This document shows, one piece after another, positions 9,375-18,550 of a stretch of DNA of 64,000 nucleotides. Both the position numbers and the translations under genes were made by a program. Location: contig NZ_CP113064.1 of the NCBI RefSeq assembly GCF_026625805.1, positions 2,082,657 to 2,146,656 of the forward strand, written 5' to 3'. Under the pieces are notes generated by a model. It worked only from the letters and a program-made list of their open reading frames with translations, made no database searches and was not told where the DNA came from. This DNA is from Brevundimonas sp. SL130 (GTDB taxonomy: Bacteria; Pseudomonadota; Alphaproteobacteria; Caulobacterales; Caulobacteraceae). Numbering within the stretch: the stretch's first letter is position 1; the number at the start of each line of letters is the position of its first letter.

Positions 9375-10352
9375 TCAGGCGGTGGGCGGAACGGACGCAC
9401 GGCGGGGCGCGGCGGGCTTGACCGGCGCCGGCTCCTGCTGCTGCCCCTTGGCCAGGTTCACCATCTCGCCGATGCCGGCGATGGTGCCGACCAGGGTGCC
9501 CATTTCGGCGGGCACGATGACGGTCCGCTGTTGCGGGCTGCGGGCCAGTTCGGCGAAGGCCTCGACGTATTTCTGCGCCACGAAATAGTTGATGGCGTTC
9601 ACGTCGCCACGGGCGATGGCTTCCGACACCATGGTGGTGGCGCGGGCCTCGGCCTCGGCTTCGCGTTCGCGCGCCTCGGCGTCACGGAAGGCGGCCTCCT
9701 TGCGGCCTTCGGATTCCAGGATGGCCGCCTGTTTGGCGCCCTCGGCGCGAGTGATGGCGGCCTGTTTCTCGCCGTCCGCCTCGGTGACCACGGCCCGGCG
9801 CTCACGCTCGGCCTTCATCTGGCGGGCCATGGCGTTGGTGACGTCGGTCGGCGGGGTCAGATCCTTGATCTCGATCCGGTTGACCTTCACCCCCCACGGC
9901 TCGGTCGCCGCGTCGATCACGTGCAACAGACGGGTGTTGATGCTGTCGCGCTGGCTCAGCACCTCATCCAGCTCCATCGAACCGACCACGGTGCGCAGAT
10001 TGGTCATGCACAGCTGCGAAATGGCGTAGGGCAGATCGTCGACCCGATAGGCGGCGCGGGCGGCGTCCATCACCTGGATGAAGACGATGCCGTCCACCCG
10101 GACCATGGCGTTATCCTTGGTGATGACTTCCTGCGTGGGCACATCAAGAACCTGCTCCATCATGTTCATCCGCTTGCCGACCCGCTCGACGAACGGGGTC
10201 AGGAAGCCGATGCCGGGGCTCAGGGTCTTGGTATATTTGCCGAAGCGTTCGACCGTAAATTCACGGCCTTGCGGCACGATCTTAATCACGCTGAACAAGA
10301 GCGCAATCGCCAGGAACAGCAGCACGCCGGCGAAGATGGTGAGAACGTCCAT
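9375..10352 (-). CDS. SPFH/Band-7 (stomatin-like, QmcA-type) membrane protein
   Basis: The 325-residue protein has one N-terminal helix (about residues 3-25), then the SPFH domain beginning VPQGREFTVERFGKYTKTLSPG. Conserved pieces are VPTQEVITKDNAMVRVDGIVF and GVKVNRIEIKDLTPP. A charged Ala/Glu-rich coiled coil follows (about 180-240) before a Pro/Ala-rich tail. Members oligomerise at the membrane and often regulate proteases such as FtsH. It is first in a two-gene unit with nfeD. QmcA is the nearest named relative; equivalence is inferred. Confidence 0.87.
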   Translation of the reverse strand: MDVLTIFAGVLLFLAIALLFSVIKIVPQGREFTVERFGKYTKTLSPGIGFLTPFVERVGKRMNMMEQVLDVPTQEVITKDNAMVRVDGIVFIQVMDAARAAYRVDDLPYAISQLCMTNLRTVVGSMELDEVLSQRDSINTRLLHVIDAATEPWGVKVNRIEIKDLTPPTDVTNAMARQMKAERERRAVVTEADGEKQAAITRAEGAKQAAILESEGRKEAAFRDAEAREREAEAEARATTMVSEAIARGDVNAINYFVAQKYVEAFAELARSPQQRTVIVPAEMGTLVGTIAGIGEMVNLAKGQQQEPAPVKPAAPRRASVPPTA

Positions 10353-10429
10353 AGATACCCTCCGTATGCGAGGAGGTTACCCGCAGCGCGCGAACCGCGC
10401 CACAGAAACCGGACGCCGTTCGCCCGATT

Positions 10430-11527
10430 TCAGCCGCCGGCCTTGGCGTAGATCGCCAGCCGATCCGCAACATCCGCTTCCAGATCGCCGTAAAACAGAT
10501 TGTACGGCCTGGCTTTTCTTCGGTCCGCCCAATTGCCGGTCTCGCGGAAGGATTCCAGATCCGGCCAGCTGTGTCGCAGCAAGCCGTCGCGGCACTGGGT
10601 CTCGACCTCGCGCGCCATCAGGGCCGGACGCGCACCCCATTCCAGTCCAGTGGCGTTGGTCGCGCCCCGGTGCAGCCGGGCTGGAACCTTCTCTTCGCCA
10701 ACACCGCCGGTCACGGGATTGACGCAGACCGCGGCCCGGTCCGCCAGGTCGACCAGATGCCCGCGATCGTCCCAGACCGTCGCGCGGCGCAGCCGCCTGC
10801 GGGCGGCGCCTTCGTCCCGGTCGCCGACCTGGGACCAGGCGACGACGCAATGGATCTGGCGTCGATCGGCGCACGGCGGAATCGACGCCGGCAGGTTCTC
10901 GGCGGCGATGATCGTGTCCATCAGATAGGCCGCAACCAGACGATCTCGGACCGCCGCATCCGGCGCGATCCGCGCGCGGATCAGCCGGTCCAGCAGATCG
11001 GCGCCCTGCTCCACCCCCGCCAGGACAATGGGACCCGTGGGATGGCGCGCCAGCCAGGCGTCGAAGGCCGCAACCACGTCGCCATAGGCGAAAGCCCGGG
11101 CCTCCCGGGCGTCGTCCCGCAAGGTCAGCCGCGTATAAAGGCTGGCCTGTCGATAGCGCGGCGCGCTGACCGCGCCCGCCCGCGCGAAGGGCCCGGCGTA
11201 GTTGGGCAGCACGACCCGGTCCAGATAGGCGTCGGCCTTGGCGTCGCTGATGGCCCCGATCCAGTCGCGCCCCCCGTTGAAGGTGGTCGAATGGACAAAG
11301 AAGACATTCGCCGTCCCCGTCCCCGGCGCCCGCGCGTCCAGCAGGGCCCAGGCGCTCGGATCGGCATAGTCAGGCGCCGGCGGCGGCTCATAGGTCTGGA
11401 ACGGCACCTGAGGGTCCAGACCGGCGCGCAGTATGTCGCCGCGCCACACCGCGACCGCAGCGGTCAGCAGAAACACCAGGAAAAACCCGGTGTAGCCGAT
11501 CCATTGCCGGGTCGTCAGTCGCTTCAT
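10430..11527 (-). CDS. DUF3089 domain protein (alpha/beta-hydrolase-like) with altered nucleophile elbow
   Basis: A 365-residue protein with an N-terminal membrane anchor (GYTGFFLVFLLTAAVAVW, residues 11-28), then the DUF3089 region starting at VFFVHSTTFNGGRDW. The family is related to alpha/beta hydrolases. Here the position expected to be G-x-S-x-G reads G171-V-E-Q-G175, with Glu173 in place of serine. The C-terminus has CVNPVTGG and a YNLFYGDLEADV ending typical of the family. The ATG at 11527 overlaps the hldD stop (ATGA), so it is translationally coupled to the heptose genes. That suggests an envelope or LPS-related role, possibly non-catalytic. Confidence 0.8.
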   Translation of the reverse strand: MKRLTTRQWIGYTGFFLVFLLTAAVAVWRGDILRAGLDPQVPFQTYEPPPAPDYADPSAWALLDARAPGTGTANVFFVHSTTFNGGRDWIGAISDAKADAYLDRVVLPNYAGPFARAGAVSAPRYRQASLYTRLTLRDDAREARAFAYGDVVAAFDAWLARHPTGPIVLAGVEQGADLLDRLIRARIAPDAAVRDRLVAAYLMDTIIAAENLPASIPPCADRRQIHCVVAWSQVGDRDEGAARRRLRRATVWDDRGHLVDLADRAAVCVNPVTGGVGEEKVPARLHRGATNATGLEWGARPALMAREVETQCRDGLLRHSWPDLESFRETGNWADRRKARPYNLFYGDLEADVADRLAIYAKAGG

Positions 11528-12525
11528 CTGTATGGATCGGGCTGGGCCAGGAAGTCCTGGACGTAGCGGCGCACGCCCTCTTCCAACGGCGTGGACTGGC
11601 CTTCGAACCCGGCGGCGCGGATCCGGTCCATCCGAGCCTGCGTGAAATACTGGTACCGGTCGCGGATCGCCTCGGGCATGTCGATATACTGGATCGACGG
11701 CGCTTTCCCGGCGGCGGCGAAGGTGGCCTTGGCCAGATCGTCGAATGACCGCGCCTGGCCCGAGCCGGCGTTGAAGACGCCCGACACTTCCGGCGACTGC
11801 AGCAGGAATTCGACGATATCGACCACATCGTCCACATAGACGAAGTCGCGCAGCTGGCCGCCGTCCGGATAGTTCGGATTGTGCGACCGGAACAGGCTGA
11901 CGGTCTCGCCCGCCGCGACCTGGGGCCAGATCTGGGCCACGACCGACTTCATCCCGCCCTTGTGCCCCTCGTTGGGGCCATAGACGTTGAAGAATTTCAG
12001 CCCCGCCCACTGGGGCGGCGCCTGGCCGCGTTCCGACTGACGCACCGCATACTGGTCGAACAGCATTTTCGAATAGCCATAGGCGTTTAGCGGCCTCAGC
12101 TTCGACAGCGAGTCCGCATCGTCATCGTCATTGAACCCCGTCTCGCCGTCGCCGTAGGTCGCCGCCGACGAGGCGTAGATCATCCGCACATTGCGGATCG
12201 CGCACCAGTCCCACAGATCGCGCGACAGGGTGAAGTTGGTCCTTAGGATCAGATCCGCGTCCGGCTCGGTCGTGGACGAGATGGCGCCCATATGCACCAC
12301 GGCCTCGATCCGCTCCGCATGACGCTCCAGCTGTTCGAACATCTCTTCCGGCGTCCAGAAGTCGGCGATGGGATGTTTGGCCAGATTCTTCCACTTGGCC
12401 AGGTCGGCCGTCTCAAGGCGGTCGCAGACCACCACGTCATAGGCCGTCTCGGCCGTCAGCCGCGCCACGATGTTGGAGCCGATGAAGCCGGCCCCGCCGG
12501 TCACAACAATCATTCTGGGCGTCAT
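11524..12525 (-). CDS. hldD: ADP-L-glycero-D-manno-heptose 6-epimerase
   Basis: The 333-residue extended-SDR enzyme inverts C6 of ADP-D,D-heptose to give the ADP-L,D-heptose used in the LPS inner core. The Rossmann motif VTGGAGFIGSN is at the start, SSAATYGDGETGF surrounds the active site, and the catalytic Y-x3-K is in YGYSKMLFDQY. VYGPNEGHKGGM is also characteristic. It overlaps hldE upstream and the DUF3089 gene downstream by four bases each. Confidence 0.96.
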   Translation of the reverse strand: MTPRMIVVTGGAGFIGSNIVARLTAETAYDVVVCDRLETADLAKWKNLAKHPIADFWTPEEMFEQLERHAERIEAVVHMGAISSTTEPDADLILRTNFTLSRDLWDWCAIRNVRMIYASSAATYGDGETGFNDDDDADSLSKLRPLNAYGYSKMLFDQYAVRQSERGQAPPQWAGLKFFNVYGPNEGHKGGMKSVVAQIWPQVAAGETVSLFRSHNPNYPDGGQLRDFVYVDDVVDIVEFLLQSPEVSGVFNAGSGQARSFDDLAKATFAAAGKAPSIQYIDMPEAIRDRYQYFTQARMDRIRAAGFEGQSTPLEEGVRRYVQDFLAQPDPYR

Positions 12526-13976
12526 TGCGCGCTTCCCGTCATCTTCTCGATCGTCCGGGTCGTCGAATACCCATCCTTGAAATCCGCCAGCCGGACCACG
12601 CCGCCCCAGCTCTCCACCAGATCGCCGCCCACCACGCCCTCGCGGCTATAGTCCGATCCCTTGATCAACACGTCCGGCCGCAGCCGTTCGATCAGGGCGA
12701 TGGGGGTGGGATCGTCGAAACTGGTCACCCGATCCACACTGCTCAAACCGCCGATCACCACGGCGCGACTGTCCAGATCATTGACCGGCCGCCCCTCGCC
12801 CTTCAGCCGCTTGACCGAGGCGTCGGTGTTCAGCGCCACCACCAGCCGGTCGCACCAGCCGCGCGCCTGGGCCAGATAGGCGACATGGCCCCGGTGCAGA
12901 ATATCGAAACAGCCGTTGGTGAAGCCGACCTTCAGCCCCTGCCGCCGCCAGGCCTCGACCTCGGCCGCCAGCTCGTCCAGCGGCGTCACCTTGGCCTGGG
13001 CCGCAACGGCGTGCTGGCTCAGCTCCGCCTCGATCAGTTCTGCCGGCGTGACCACGGCCGTCCCGGCCTTCCCGACCACGACGCCGGAGGCCAGGATGGC
13101 GAACTGCACCGCCGTCTCCAGCGAGGCCCCAGCGCCCAGGGCCAGACCCAGCGCGGCCAGCACGGTGTCCCCGGCGCCGGACACATCGAACACCTCGCGG
13201 GCCCGGCCGGGGAAATGCCGCACCGGCCCGTCGCGCCGCGCCAGGCTCATGCCCTTGCCGGCGCGGGTGACGATGATGGCCTTCGCCGTCGTCGCCGCCA
13301 GCAGGGCCGCCAGCGCCGCCTCGACCTCGGCGTCCGTCTCGACCGGCAAGCCCGTGGCTCCCGCCAGTTCCGATGCGTTGGGCTTGATCACATCGACCGC
13401 GCCATAACGAGCGAAGTCGCGCCCCTTGGGATCGACGATGATGGGCGATTGCGTCTCGCGGGCGGCCTTCAGGGCGAATGCGATCAGGGCGTCGCCGACC
13501 ACCCCCTTGGCGTAGTCAGACAATAGAATGGCGGAGACACCTGAAAACGCGTCCGTTTCGGTCAGGGGCGCTGCCGCCGCCTCCTCGTCGAGGCGCAGCA
13601 ACTGCTGGCCCGCCGCCACGAACCGCGTCTTGACGATAGTCGCCGCGCCGACGGGCCGGGCGATGAAATCGACGATCCGCTCCTCGGCGGCGATCAGGTC
13701 GCGCAGTTCCACGCCGGCCGCGTCCTCGCCCGTCACGGCGCCCAGATGCGCCACCCCGCCCAGGGCCGCGACATTGCGCGCCACATTGCCGACGCCGCCG
13801 GGCATGGCCGTGGTCCGGCGGGTGCGCAGCACCGGGATCGGCGCCTCGGGCGAGATCCGGCTGACCTCGCCATAGACGTAGCGGTCTAGCATCAGGTCGC
13901 CGACGCAGGCCGTCTTCAGGTCGCGCACGCGCTCCAGCAGCTTTTGCAGGGCGCCCAGATCGAGGGTGTCAGACAT
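12522..13976 (-). CDS. hldE: Bifunctional heptose-7-phosphate kinase / heptose-1-phosphate adenylyltransferase
   Basis: The 484-residue fusion makes ADP-D,D-heptose. Residues ~1-320 form a ribokinase-type domain (AMPGGVGNVARNVAALGG near residue 54; catalytic DVSGAGDTVLAALG near 265). Residues ~345-484 form a nucleotidyltransferase with FTNGCFDILHRGHVAYL and VALNTDASVKRLKG. Both domains look complete. It follows kdsA by 18 bp and overlaps hldD by four bases, so core heptose and Kdo synthesis are co-transcribed. Confidence 0.96.
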   Translation of the reverse strand: MSDTLDLGALQKLLERVRDLKTACVGDLMLDRYVYGEVSRISPEAPIPVLRTRRTTAMPGGVGNVARNVAALGGVAHLGAVTGEDAAGVELRDLIAAEERIVDFIARPVGAATIVKTRFVAAGQQLLRLDEEAAAAPLTETDAFSGVSAILLSDYAKGVVGDALIAFALKAARETQSPIIVDPKGRDFARYGAVDVIKPNASELAGATGLPVETDAEVEAALAALLAATTAKAIIVTRAGKGMSLARRDGPVRHFPGRAREVFDVSGAGDTVLAALGLALGAGASLETAVQFAILASGVVVGKAGTAVVTPAELIEAELSQHAVAAQAKVTPLDELAAEVEAWRRQGLKVGFTNGCFDILHRGHVAYLAQARGWCDRLVVALNTDASVKRLKGEGRPVNDLDSRAVVIGGLSSVDRVTSFDDPTPIALIERLRPDVLIKGSDYSREGVVGGDLVESWGGVVRLADFKDGYSTTRTIEKMTGSAQ

Positions 13977-13994
13977 GGGCCCGACCTAGAGGAT

Positions 13995-14873
13995 TCAGGC
14001 GGCCTGCGCCACCGGCGCCTTGGCCCCGATCTTGATGGCCAGGTCGTCGAAGGCGATCAGCTGCGCGGCCAGGGCCTCGAACTGGTCCAAAGGCACCATA
14101 TTCGGGCCGTCCGACGGCGCATTGTCGGGGTCCGGGTGGGTCTCCATGAAGACCGCGTCCACGCCGACCGAGACGGCGGCGCGGGCCAGAACCGGCACGA
14201 ACTCGCGCTGACCGCCCGACGACGTGCCCTGCCCGCCCGGCTGCTGCACGCTGTGGGTCGCGTCGAACACGACCGGGCAGCCGATCTCGCGCAGCACCGG
14301 CAGGGCGCGCATATCGCTGACCAGGGTGTTGTAGCCGAAGCTGGCGCCCCGCTCGCAGGCCATGACGTTCGGATTGCCCGCCCCGACCACCTTGGCGATG
14401 ACGTTCTTCATGTCCCAGGGGGCCAGGAACTGGCCCTTCTTGATATTGATCGCCTTGCCGGTCGCGGCGGCGGCCAGCAGCAGGTCGGTCTGGCGGCTGA
14501 GGAAGGCCGGGATCTGCAGCACGTCGACCACCTCGCCCACCGGGCCGCACTGGGCCTCGGAGTGGACGTCGGTCAGGGTCGGCAGGCCGACGGTTTCGCG
14601 AATCTCGGCGAAGATCGGCATGGCGTCCTTCAGACCGATGCCGCGCGCGGCGCTGGCGCTGGTGCGGTTCGCCTTGTCGAAACTGGTCTTGTAGATGATG
14701 CCGACGTTCAGTCGCTCGCCGATTTCCTTCAGCGCATGGGCCGTTTCCAGCGCGTGCTGACGGCTCTCCATCTGGCAGGGACCGGCGATGAAGGCGATTC
14801 GTGCGCCGCCGCCGATGACGACAGGCGTCCGAAGACCTTCGGACAACGTAATGACAGCGTTGGGTCGGCTCAC
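13995..14873 (-). CDS. kdsA: 3-deoxy-8-phosphooctulonate (Kdo-8-P) synthase
   Basis: This enzyme condenses arabinose-5-phosphate with phosphoenolpyruvate to start Kdo synthesis. [42 protein letters not shown] and [13 protein letters not shown] are diagnostic. The frame is open well upstream, but similarity begins at SRPNAVITL, so the GTG at 14873 is chosen; this gives 292 residues against 280-285 in the family. No strong ribosome site precedes it. It is first in kdsA-hldE-hldD-DUF3089 and is divergent from the photolyase gene. Confidence 0.93.
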   Translation of the reverse strand: MSRPNAVITLSEGLRTPVVIGGGARIAFIAGPCQMESRQHALETAHALKEIGERLNVGIIYKTSFDKANRTSASAARGIGLKDAMPIFAEIRETVGLPTLTDVHSEAQCGPVGEVVDVLQIPAFLSRQTDLLLAAAATGKAINIKKGQFLAPWDMKNVIAKVVGAGNPNVMACERGASFGYNTLVSDMRALPVLREIGCPVVFDATHSVQQPGGQGTSSGGQREFVPVLARAAVSVGVDAVFMETHPDPDNAPSDGPNMVPLDQFEALAAQLIAFDDLAIKIGAKAPVAQAA

Positions 14874-14985
14874 GAGGCGGCTCTTTCGAAGTTCGGGCGT
14901 TATGGGAGCGGCGTTTGCCGCAGCTATGAGGCCATCAGGTGGCGCTCGTTCTGGATGAGCGCAAGTTATCATGGAGTTCGGCTGC

Positions 14986-16437
14986 GTGGCCACCAAGCCT
15001 GTCGTCCTTTGGTTTCGCCGCGACCTGCGTCTGAACGACAATCCCGCCCTGTCTCATGCCGTCGCCACCGGCCGTCCGATCCTGCCGGTCTTCATCCTGG
15101 ACCGCGACCCTGACCGTCCGGCGGGCGCCGCCTCGCTGTGGTGGCTGGACAAGTCCCTGCGAGCGCTCAACGCCGCGCTTCAGGAACGCGGTGCGCGGCT
15201 GATCCTGCGTCGCGGTGATTCGCTGACCCAGCTTCAGAGCCTGATCCAGGAGACGGGCGCCGACGCCGTCTTCATGAACCGGCTGTTCGAACCCGCCGCC
15301 TTCGCCCGCGACGCCGACATCGCCCATGAGCTGAAATCGGCCGGTGTCGACTGCCGGGGCTTCAACGGATCCTTGCTCGCGCGACCCGGCGCCGTGCTGA
15401 ACGGATCGGACGCGCCCTACAAGGTCTTCACCCCCTTCATGAAGGCGTTGCTGGCCACCGCCGACCCGCCGCCGCCCACGCCCGCGCCCCGCCGCATCGA
15501 GACGCCGGACACGGTTCGGACCGAGGCGGTGGACGATTGGGGCCTGCACCCGACCCGGCCCGACTGGTCCCAGGGGTTCGACTGGACGCCGGGCGAGATC
15601 GGCGCCGAGGCCGCCCTGTCCGACTTCCTCACACGGGGCCTCAAGACCTACGCCCAGGGCCGCGACCACCCCGCCCTTCCGACCACCAGCCGCCTGTCGC
15701 CCCACCTTCACTGGGGCGAGATCAGTGCCTGGCGCGCGGCCCAGCGGGCGCGAGACGCGGCGGACGCGGGCGCGGTCGCGCCGGGCGAGGCGGACAAGTT
15801 CGTCTCCGAACTGGGCTGGCGCGACTTCTCGGCCCACCTGCTCCACCATTTCCCGACCATCACCGACCGCGCCTTCCGCCCGGAATACGAATCCATGCCC
15901 TGGCGCGAGGACCCCGAGGATCTGGAGGCGTGGAGGCGCGGCCGCACCGGCTATCCGCTGGTTGACGCGGGCATGCGTCAACTGTGGACGACCGGCTGGA
16001 TGCACAACCGGGTGCGGATGGTCGTGGCCTCCTTCCTGGTCAAACATCTGCTGATCGACTGGCGCGAAGGCGAGGCCTGGTTCTGGGACACCCTGGTGGA
16101 CGCCGACCTGGCCAGCAATGTGCAGAACTGGCAGTGGACAGCCGGTTCCGGCGCCGACGCCGCCCCCTATTTCCGCATCTTCAACCCCATCGCCCAGGGC
16201 GAGAAGTTCGACGCCGAGGGCGGCTATGTCCGCCGCTGGGTTCCCGAACTGCGCCGCCTGCCCGACCGCTGGCTCCAGTCGCCCTGGACCGCCCCGTCCG
16301 AGGTGCTGCGCGACGCCGGCGTGCAACTTGGCAAAGACTATCCCCACCCCATTTTGGATCATGCCCAGGCCCGCGCCCGCGCCCTCGACGCCCTGAAGGC
16401 CGTCACCGGCCGAGACGACCAGGCCGGCCATGACTGA
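14986..16437 (+). CDS. phrB: Deoxyribodipyrimidine photolyase
   Basis: The ~483-residue enzyme repairs cyclobutane pyrimidine dimers using blue light and FADH-. The N-terminal antenna domain begins [19 protein letters not shown]. The FAD-binding half shows [53 protein letters not shown] (split by few residues) and [24 protein letters not shown], all classic class-I CPD photolyase signatures. GTG at 14986 is preferred because GGAG lies nine bases before it; ATG at 14971 is the alternative. It ends just before the cyclopropane synthase gene. Confidence 0.94.
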   Translation: MATKPVVLWFRRDLRLNDNPALSHAVATGRPILPVFILDRDPDRPAGAASLWWLDKSLRALNAALQERGARLILRRGDSLTQLQSLIQETGADAVFMNRLFEPAAFARDADIAHELKSAGVDCRGFNGSLLARPGAVLNGSDAPYKVFTPFMKALLATADPPPPTPAPRRIETPDTVRTEAVDDWGLHPTRPDWSQGFDWTPGEIGAEAALSDFLTRGLKTYAQGRDHPALPTTSRLSPHLHWGEISAWRAAQRARDAADAGAVAPGEADKFVSELGWRDFSAHLLHHFPTITDRAFRPEYESMPWREDPEDLEAWRRGRTGYPLVDAGMRQLWTTGWMHNRVRMVVASFLVKHLLIDWREGEAWFWDTLVDADLASNVQNWQWTAGSGADAAPYFRIFNPIAQGEKFDAEGGYVRRWVPELRRLPDRWLQSPWTAPSEVLRDAGVQLGKDYPHPILDHAQARARALDALKAVTGRDDQAGHD

Positions 16438-16459
16438 CGACGCACAAAGAGGTTCCCGC

Positions 16460-17680
16460 ATGAGTGTCGCCACCGTCGATATCGAGGCCGCCGCCGCCCG
16501 CACGCCGCGCATGTTCGCCATGCTGCTGCGTCTGCTGGCGTCGAACTGGACCTTCGGCCGCCTGACCGTCCACCTGCCCAATGGCGAGACCCATGTGCTG
16601 GACGGCGCCCGCCCCGGCCCCAGCGGCGTGCTCGAGATCAAGGACTACGGCTTCGCCCGCCGCGTTCTGGCCGCCGGCGACATCGGTTTCGCCGAGGCCT
16701 ATATGGCCGGCGAATGGGACAGCCCGCATCTGGCCGCCCTGCTGGAGACCCTGGTCGAAAATTACGACCACATCCGCCGCCTGTTCGACGGCAACTGGCT
16801 GATGATGGCGGTCAACTGGCTGTCCCACCGCCTTAACCGCAACAGCAAGACCGGGTCGAAGAAGAACATCCACGCCCACTACGACCTGGGCAACGCCTTC
16901 TACCAGACCTGGCTCGACCCCTCGATGACCTATTCGTCGGCCCGGTTCGAGCGGGCGGACGCGCCGTTGGAGGCCGCGCAAAAGGCCAAATACGCCGCCC
17001 TGGCCCGGATGATGGACCTGAGACCGGGGATGTCGGTGCTGGAGATCGGCTGCGGCTGGGGCGGTTTCGCTGAGTTTGCGGCGCGCGAGATCGGCGCCCA
17101 GGTCACGGGCGTGACCATTTCCAGGGAACAGCACGACTTCGCCCGCCGCCGCCTGTTCAATTCAGGCCTGTCGGAGCGCGCGACGATCGACCTGATGGAC
17201 TATCGCGACGTCCAGGGCCGGTTCGACCGCGTCGCCTCCATCGAGATGTTCGAGGCCGTCGGCATGGAATACTGGCCGACCTATTTCAGCAAGATTCATG
17301 AGGTGCTGAAGCCCGGTGGTCGGGCGGGGCTGCAGATCATCACCATGCAGGAATCCCTGTTCGAGGAATACAACGCCCGCACCGACTTCATCCAGAAATA
17401 CGTCTTCCCCGGCGGCATGCTGCCGTCGGAAGAGCGGCTGAAGCCGGTGGTGGCCGAGGCCGGCCTGGCCTGGGGGCCCATCGAACGGTTCGGTCTGGAC
17501 TATGCCGAGACGTTGAAGCGCTGGGACGACAGCTTCCAGTCGGCCTGGGGCGACATCCGCCGTATCGCCGGATTCGACGAACGGTTCCGCCGACTGTGGC
17601 GCTTCTATCTGGCCTATTGCGAAGCCGGCTTCCGCTCGCGTCGGACGGATGTGGTGCAACTGGTGCTGGACCGCGCCTGA
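16460..17680 (+). CDS. cfa: Cyclopropane-fatty-acyl-phospholipid synthase
   Basis: About 406 residues. It methylenates unsaturated acyl chains of membrane phospholipids using S-adenosylmethionine. Signatures are NIHAHYDLGNAFYQTWLD, MTYSSARF, the SAM site VLEIGCGWGGFAEFAA, SIEMFEAVGMEYW and FIQKYVFPGGMLPS. The ATG at 16460 is chosen because AGAGG lies seven bases upstream; another ATG at 16430 overlaps the photolyase end by eight bases. It shares direction and tight spacing with the photolyase and sulfurtransferase genes. Confidence 0.94.
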   Translation: MSVATVDIEAAAARTPRMFAMLLRLLASNWTFGRLTVHLPNGETHVLDGARPGPSGVLEIKDYGFARRVLAAGDIGFAEAYMAGEWDSPHLAALLETLVENYDHIRRLFDGNWLMMAVNWLSHRLNRNSKTGSKKNIHAHYDLGNAFYQTWLDPSMTYSSARFERADAPLEAAQKAKYAALARMMDLRPGMSVLEIGCGWGGFAEFAAREIGAQVTGVTISREQHDFARRRLFNSGLSERATIDLMDYRDVQGRFDRVASIEMFEAVGMEYWPTYFSKIHEVLKPGGRAGLQIITMQESLFEEYNARTDFIQKYVFPGGMLPSEERLKPVVAEAGLAWGPIERFGLDYAETLKRWDDSFQSAWGDIRRIAGFDERFRRLWRFYLAYCEAGFRSRRTDVVQLVLDRA

Positions 17681-17695
17681 TATTAGGTTGGGGGC

Positions 17696-18544
17696 ATGAC
17701 CCAGTCTTCGCCCCTCTCCCCCCTGATCTCAACCGACGCCCTCGCGGCCCTGATGGACGACCCGACGCTGCGGATCGTCGATGGCTCCTGGCATCTGGAC
17801 GGCCGGGACGCCCAGGCGGACTTCGATCAGGCCCGGCTGCCCGGCGCCGTCTTCTTCGATCTCGAGGCGGTCTCAGACCACAGCTCGGACCTGCCGCACA
17901 TGCTGCCGACCGCCGCCGCCTTCGCCGAGGCGGTCGGCGCGCTCGGCATCGCCGCGACCGACACCATCGTCATCTATGACACGGTCGGCCTGCGGTCGGC
18001 TCCGCGCGTCTGGTGGACGTTCCGGCTGATGGGAGCGACCAATGTTCGGGTGCTGGACGGCGGCCTGCCGCTCTGGCGAGCTGAAGGGCGGCCTGTGGTC
18101 TCGGGTCCGGCGCAGACGCCGACCCCGGCGTCGTTCGCCGCATCACGGCGCAGCGACGCCGTCGCCGACCTGCCGATGGTGCTGGGCGCCCTGACCGGCG
18201 AAGCGCAGATTCTGGATGCGCGGCCGGCGGCCCGGTTCGCGGGTCAGGCGGCGGAACCACGGGCCGGCTTGCGCTCCGGCCATATGCCGGGAGCGTTGAA
18301 CCTGCCCTTCCTCTCCGTGATCGGCGACGACGGACGGCTTCTGGAGCCTGAGGCGCTACGCGCCCGGTTCACTCAGGCCGGAGTGGCCTTCGACCGGCCG
18401 ATCATCACCAGCTGCGGCTCGGGCGTCACCGCCGCCATTCTCACCCTGGCCCTGGCCACGCTCGACGAGCCGTCTCGTCTCTACGACGGCTCATGGGCCG
18501 AATGGGGGTCTCGCCCCGACACCCCCGTCGTCAGCGAGGCCTGA
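17696..18544 (+). CDS. sseA: Rhodanese-type 3-mercaptopyruvate sulfurtransferase
   Basis: The 282-residue protein has two tandem rhodanese domains (about 10-135 and 160-280). The active-site loop in the second is CGSGVTA with Cys240. That loop is the mercaptopyruvate sulfurtransferase type (CGSGVTA) rather than thiosulfate rhodanese (CRxGxT). PSRLYDGSWAEWG near the C-terminus also fits. It transfers sulfane sulfur to thiols or cyanide. It follows cfa by 15 bp and converges on the symporter gene. Confidence 0.93.
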   Translation: MTQSSPLSPLISTDALAALMDDPTLRIVDGSWHLDGRDAQADFDQARLPGAVFFDLEAVSDHSSDLPHMLPTAAAFAEAVGALGIAATDTIVIYDTVGLRSAPRVWWTFRLMGATNVRVLDGGLPLWRAEGRPVVSGPAQTPTPASFAASRRSDAVADLPMVLGALTGEAQILDARPAARFAGQAAEPRAGLRSGHMPGALNLPFLSVIGDDGRLLEPEALRARFTQAGVAFDRPIITSCGSGVTAAILTLALATLDEPSRLYDGSWAEWGSRPDTPVVSEA

Positions 18545-18550
18545 CCCCGG

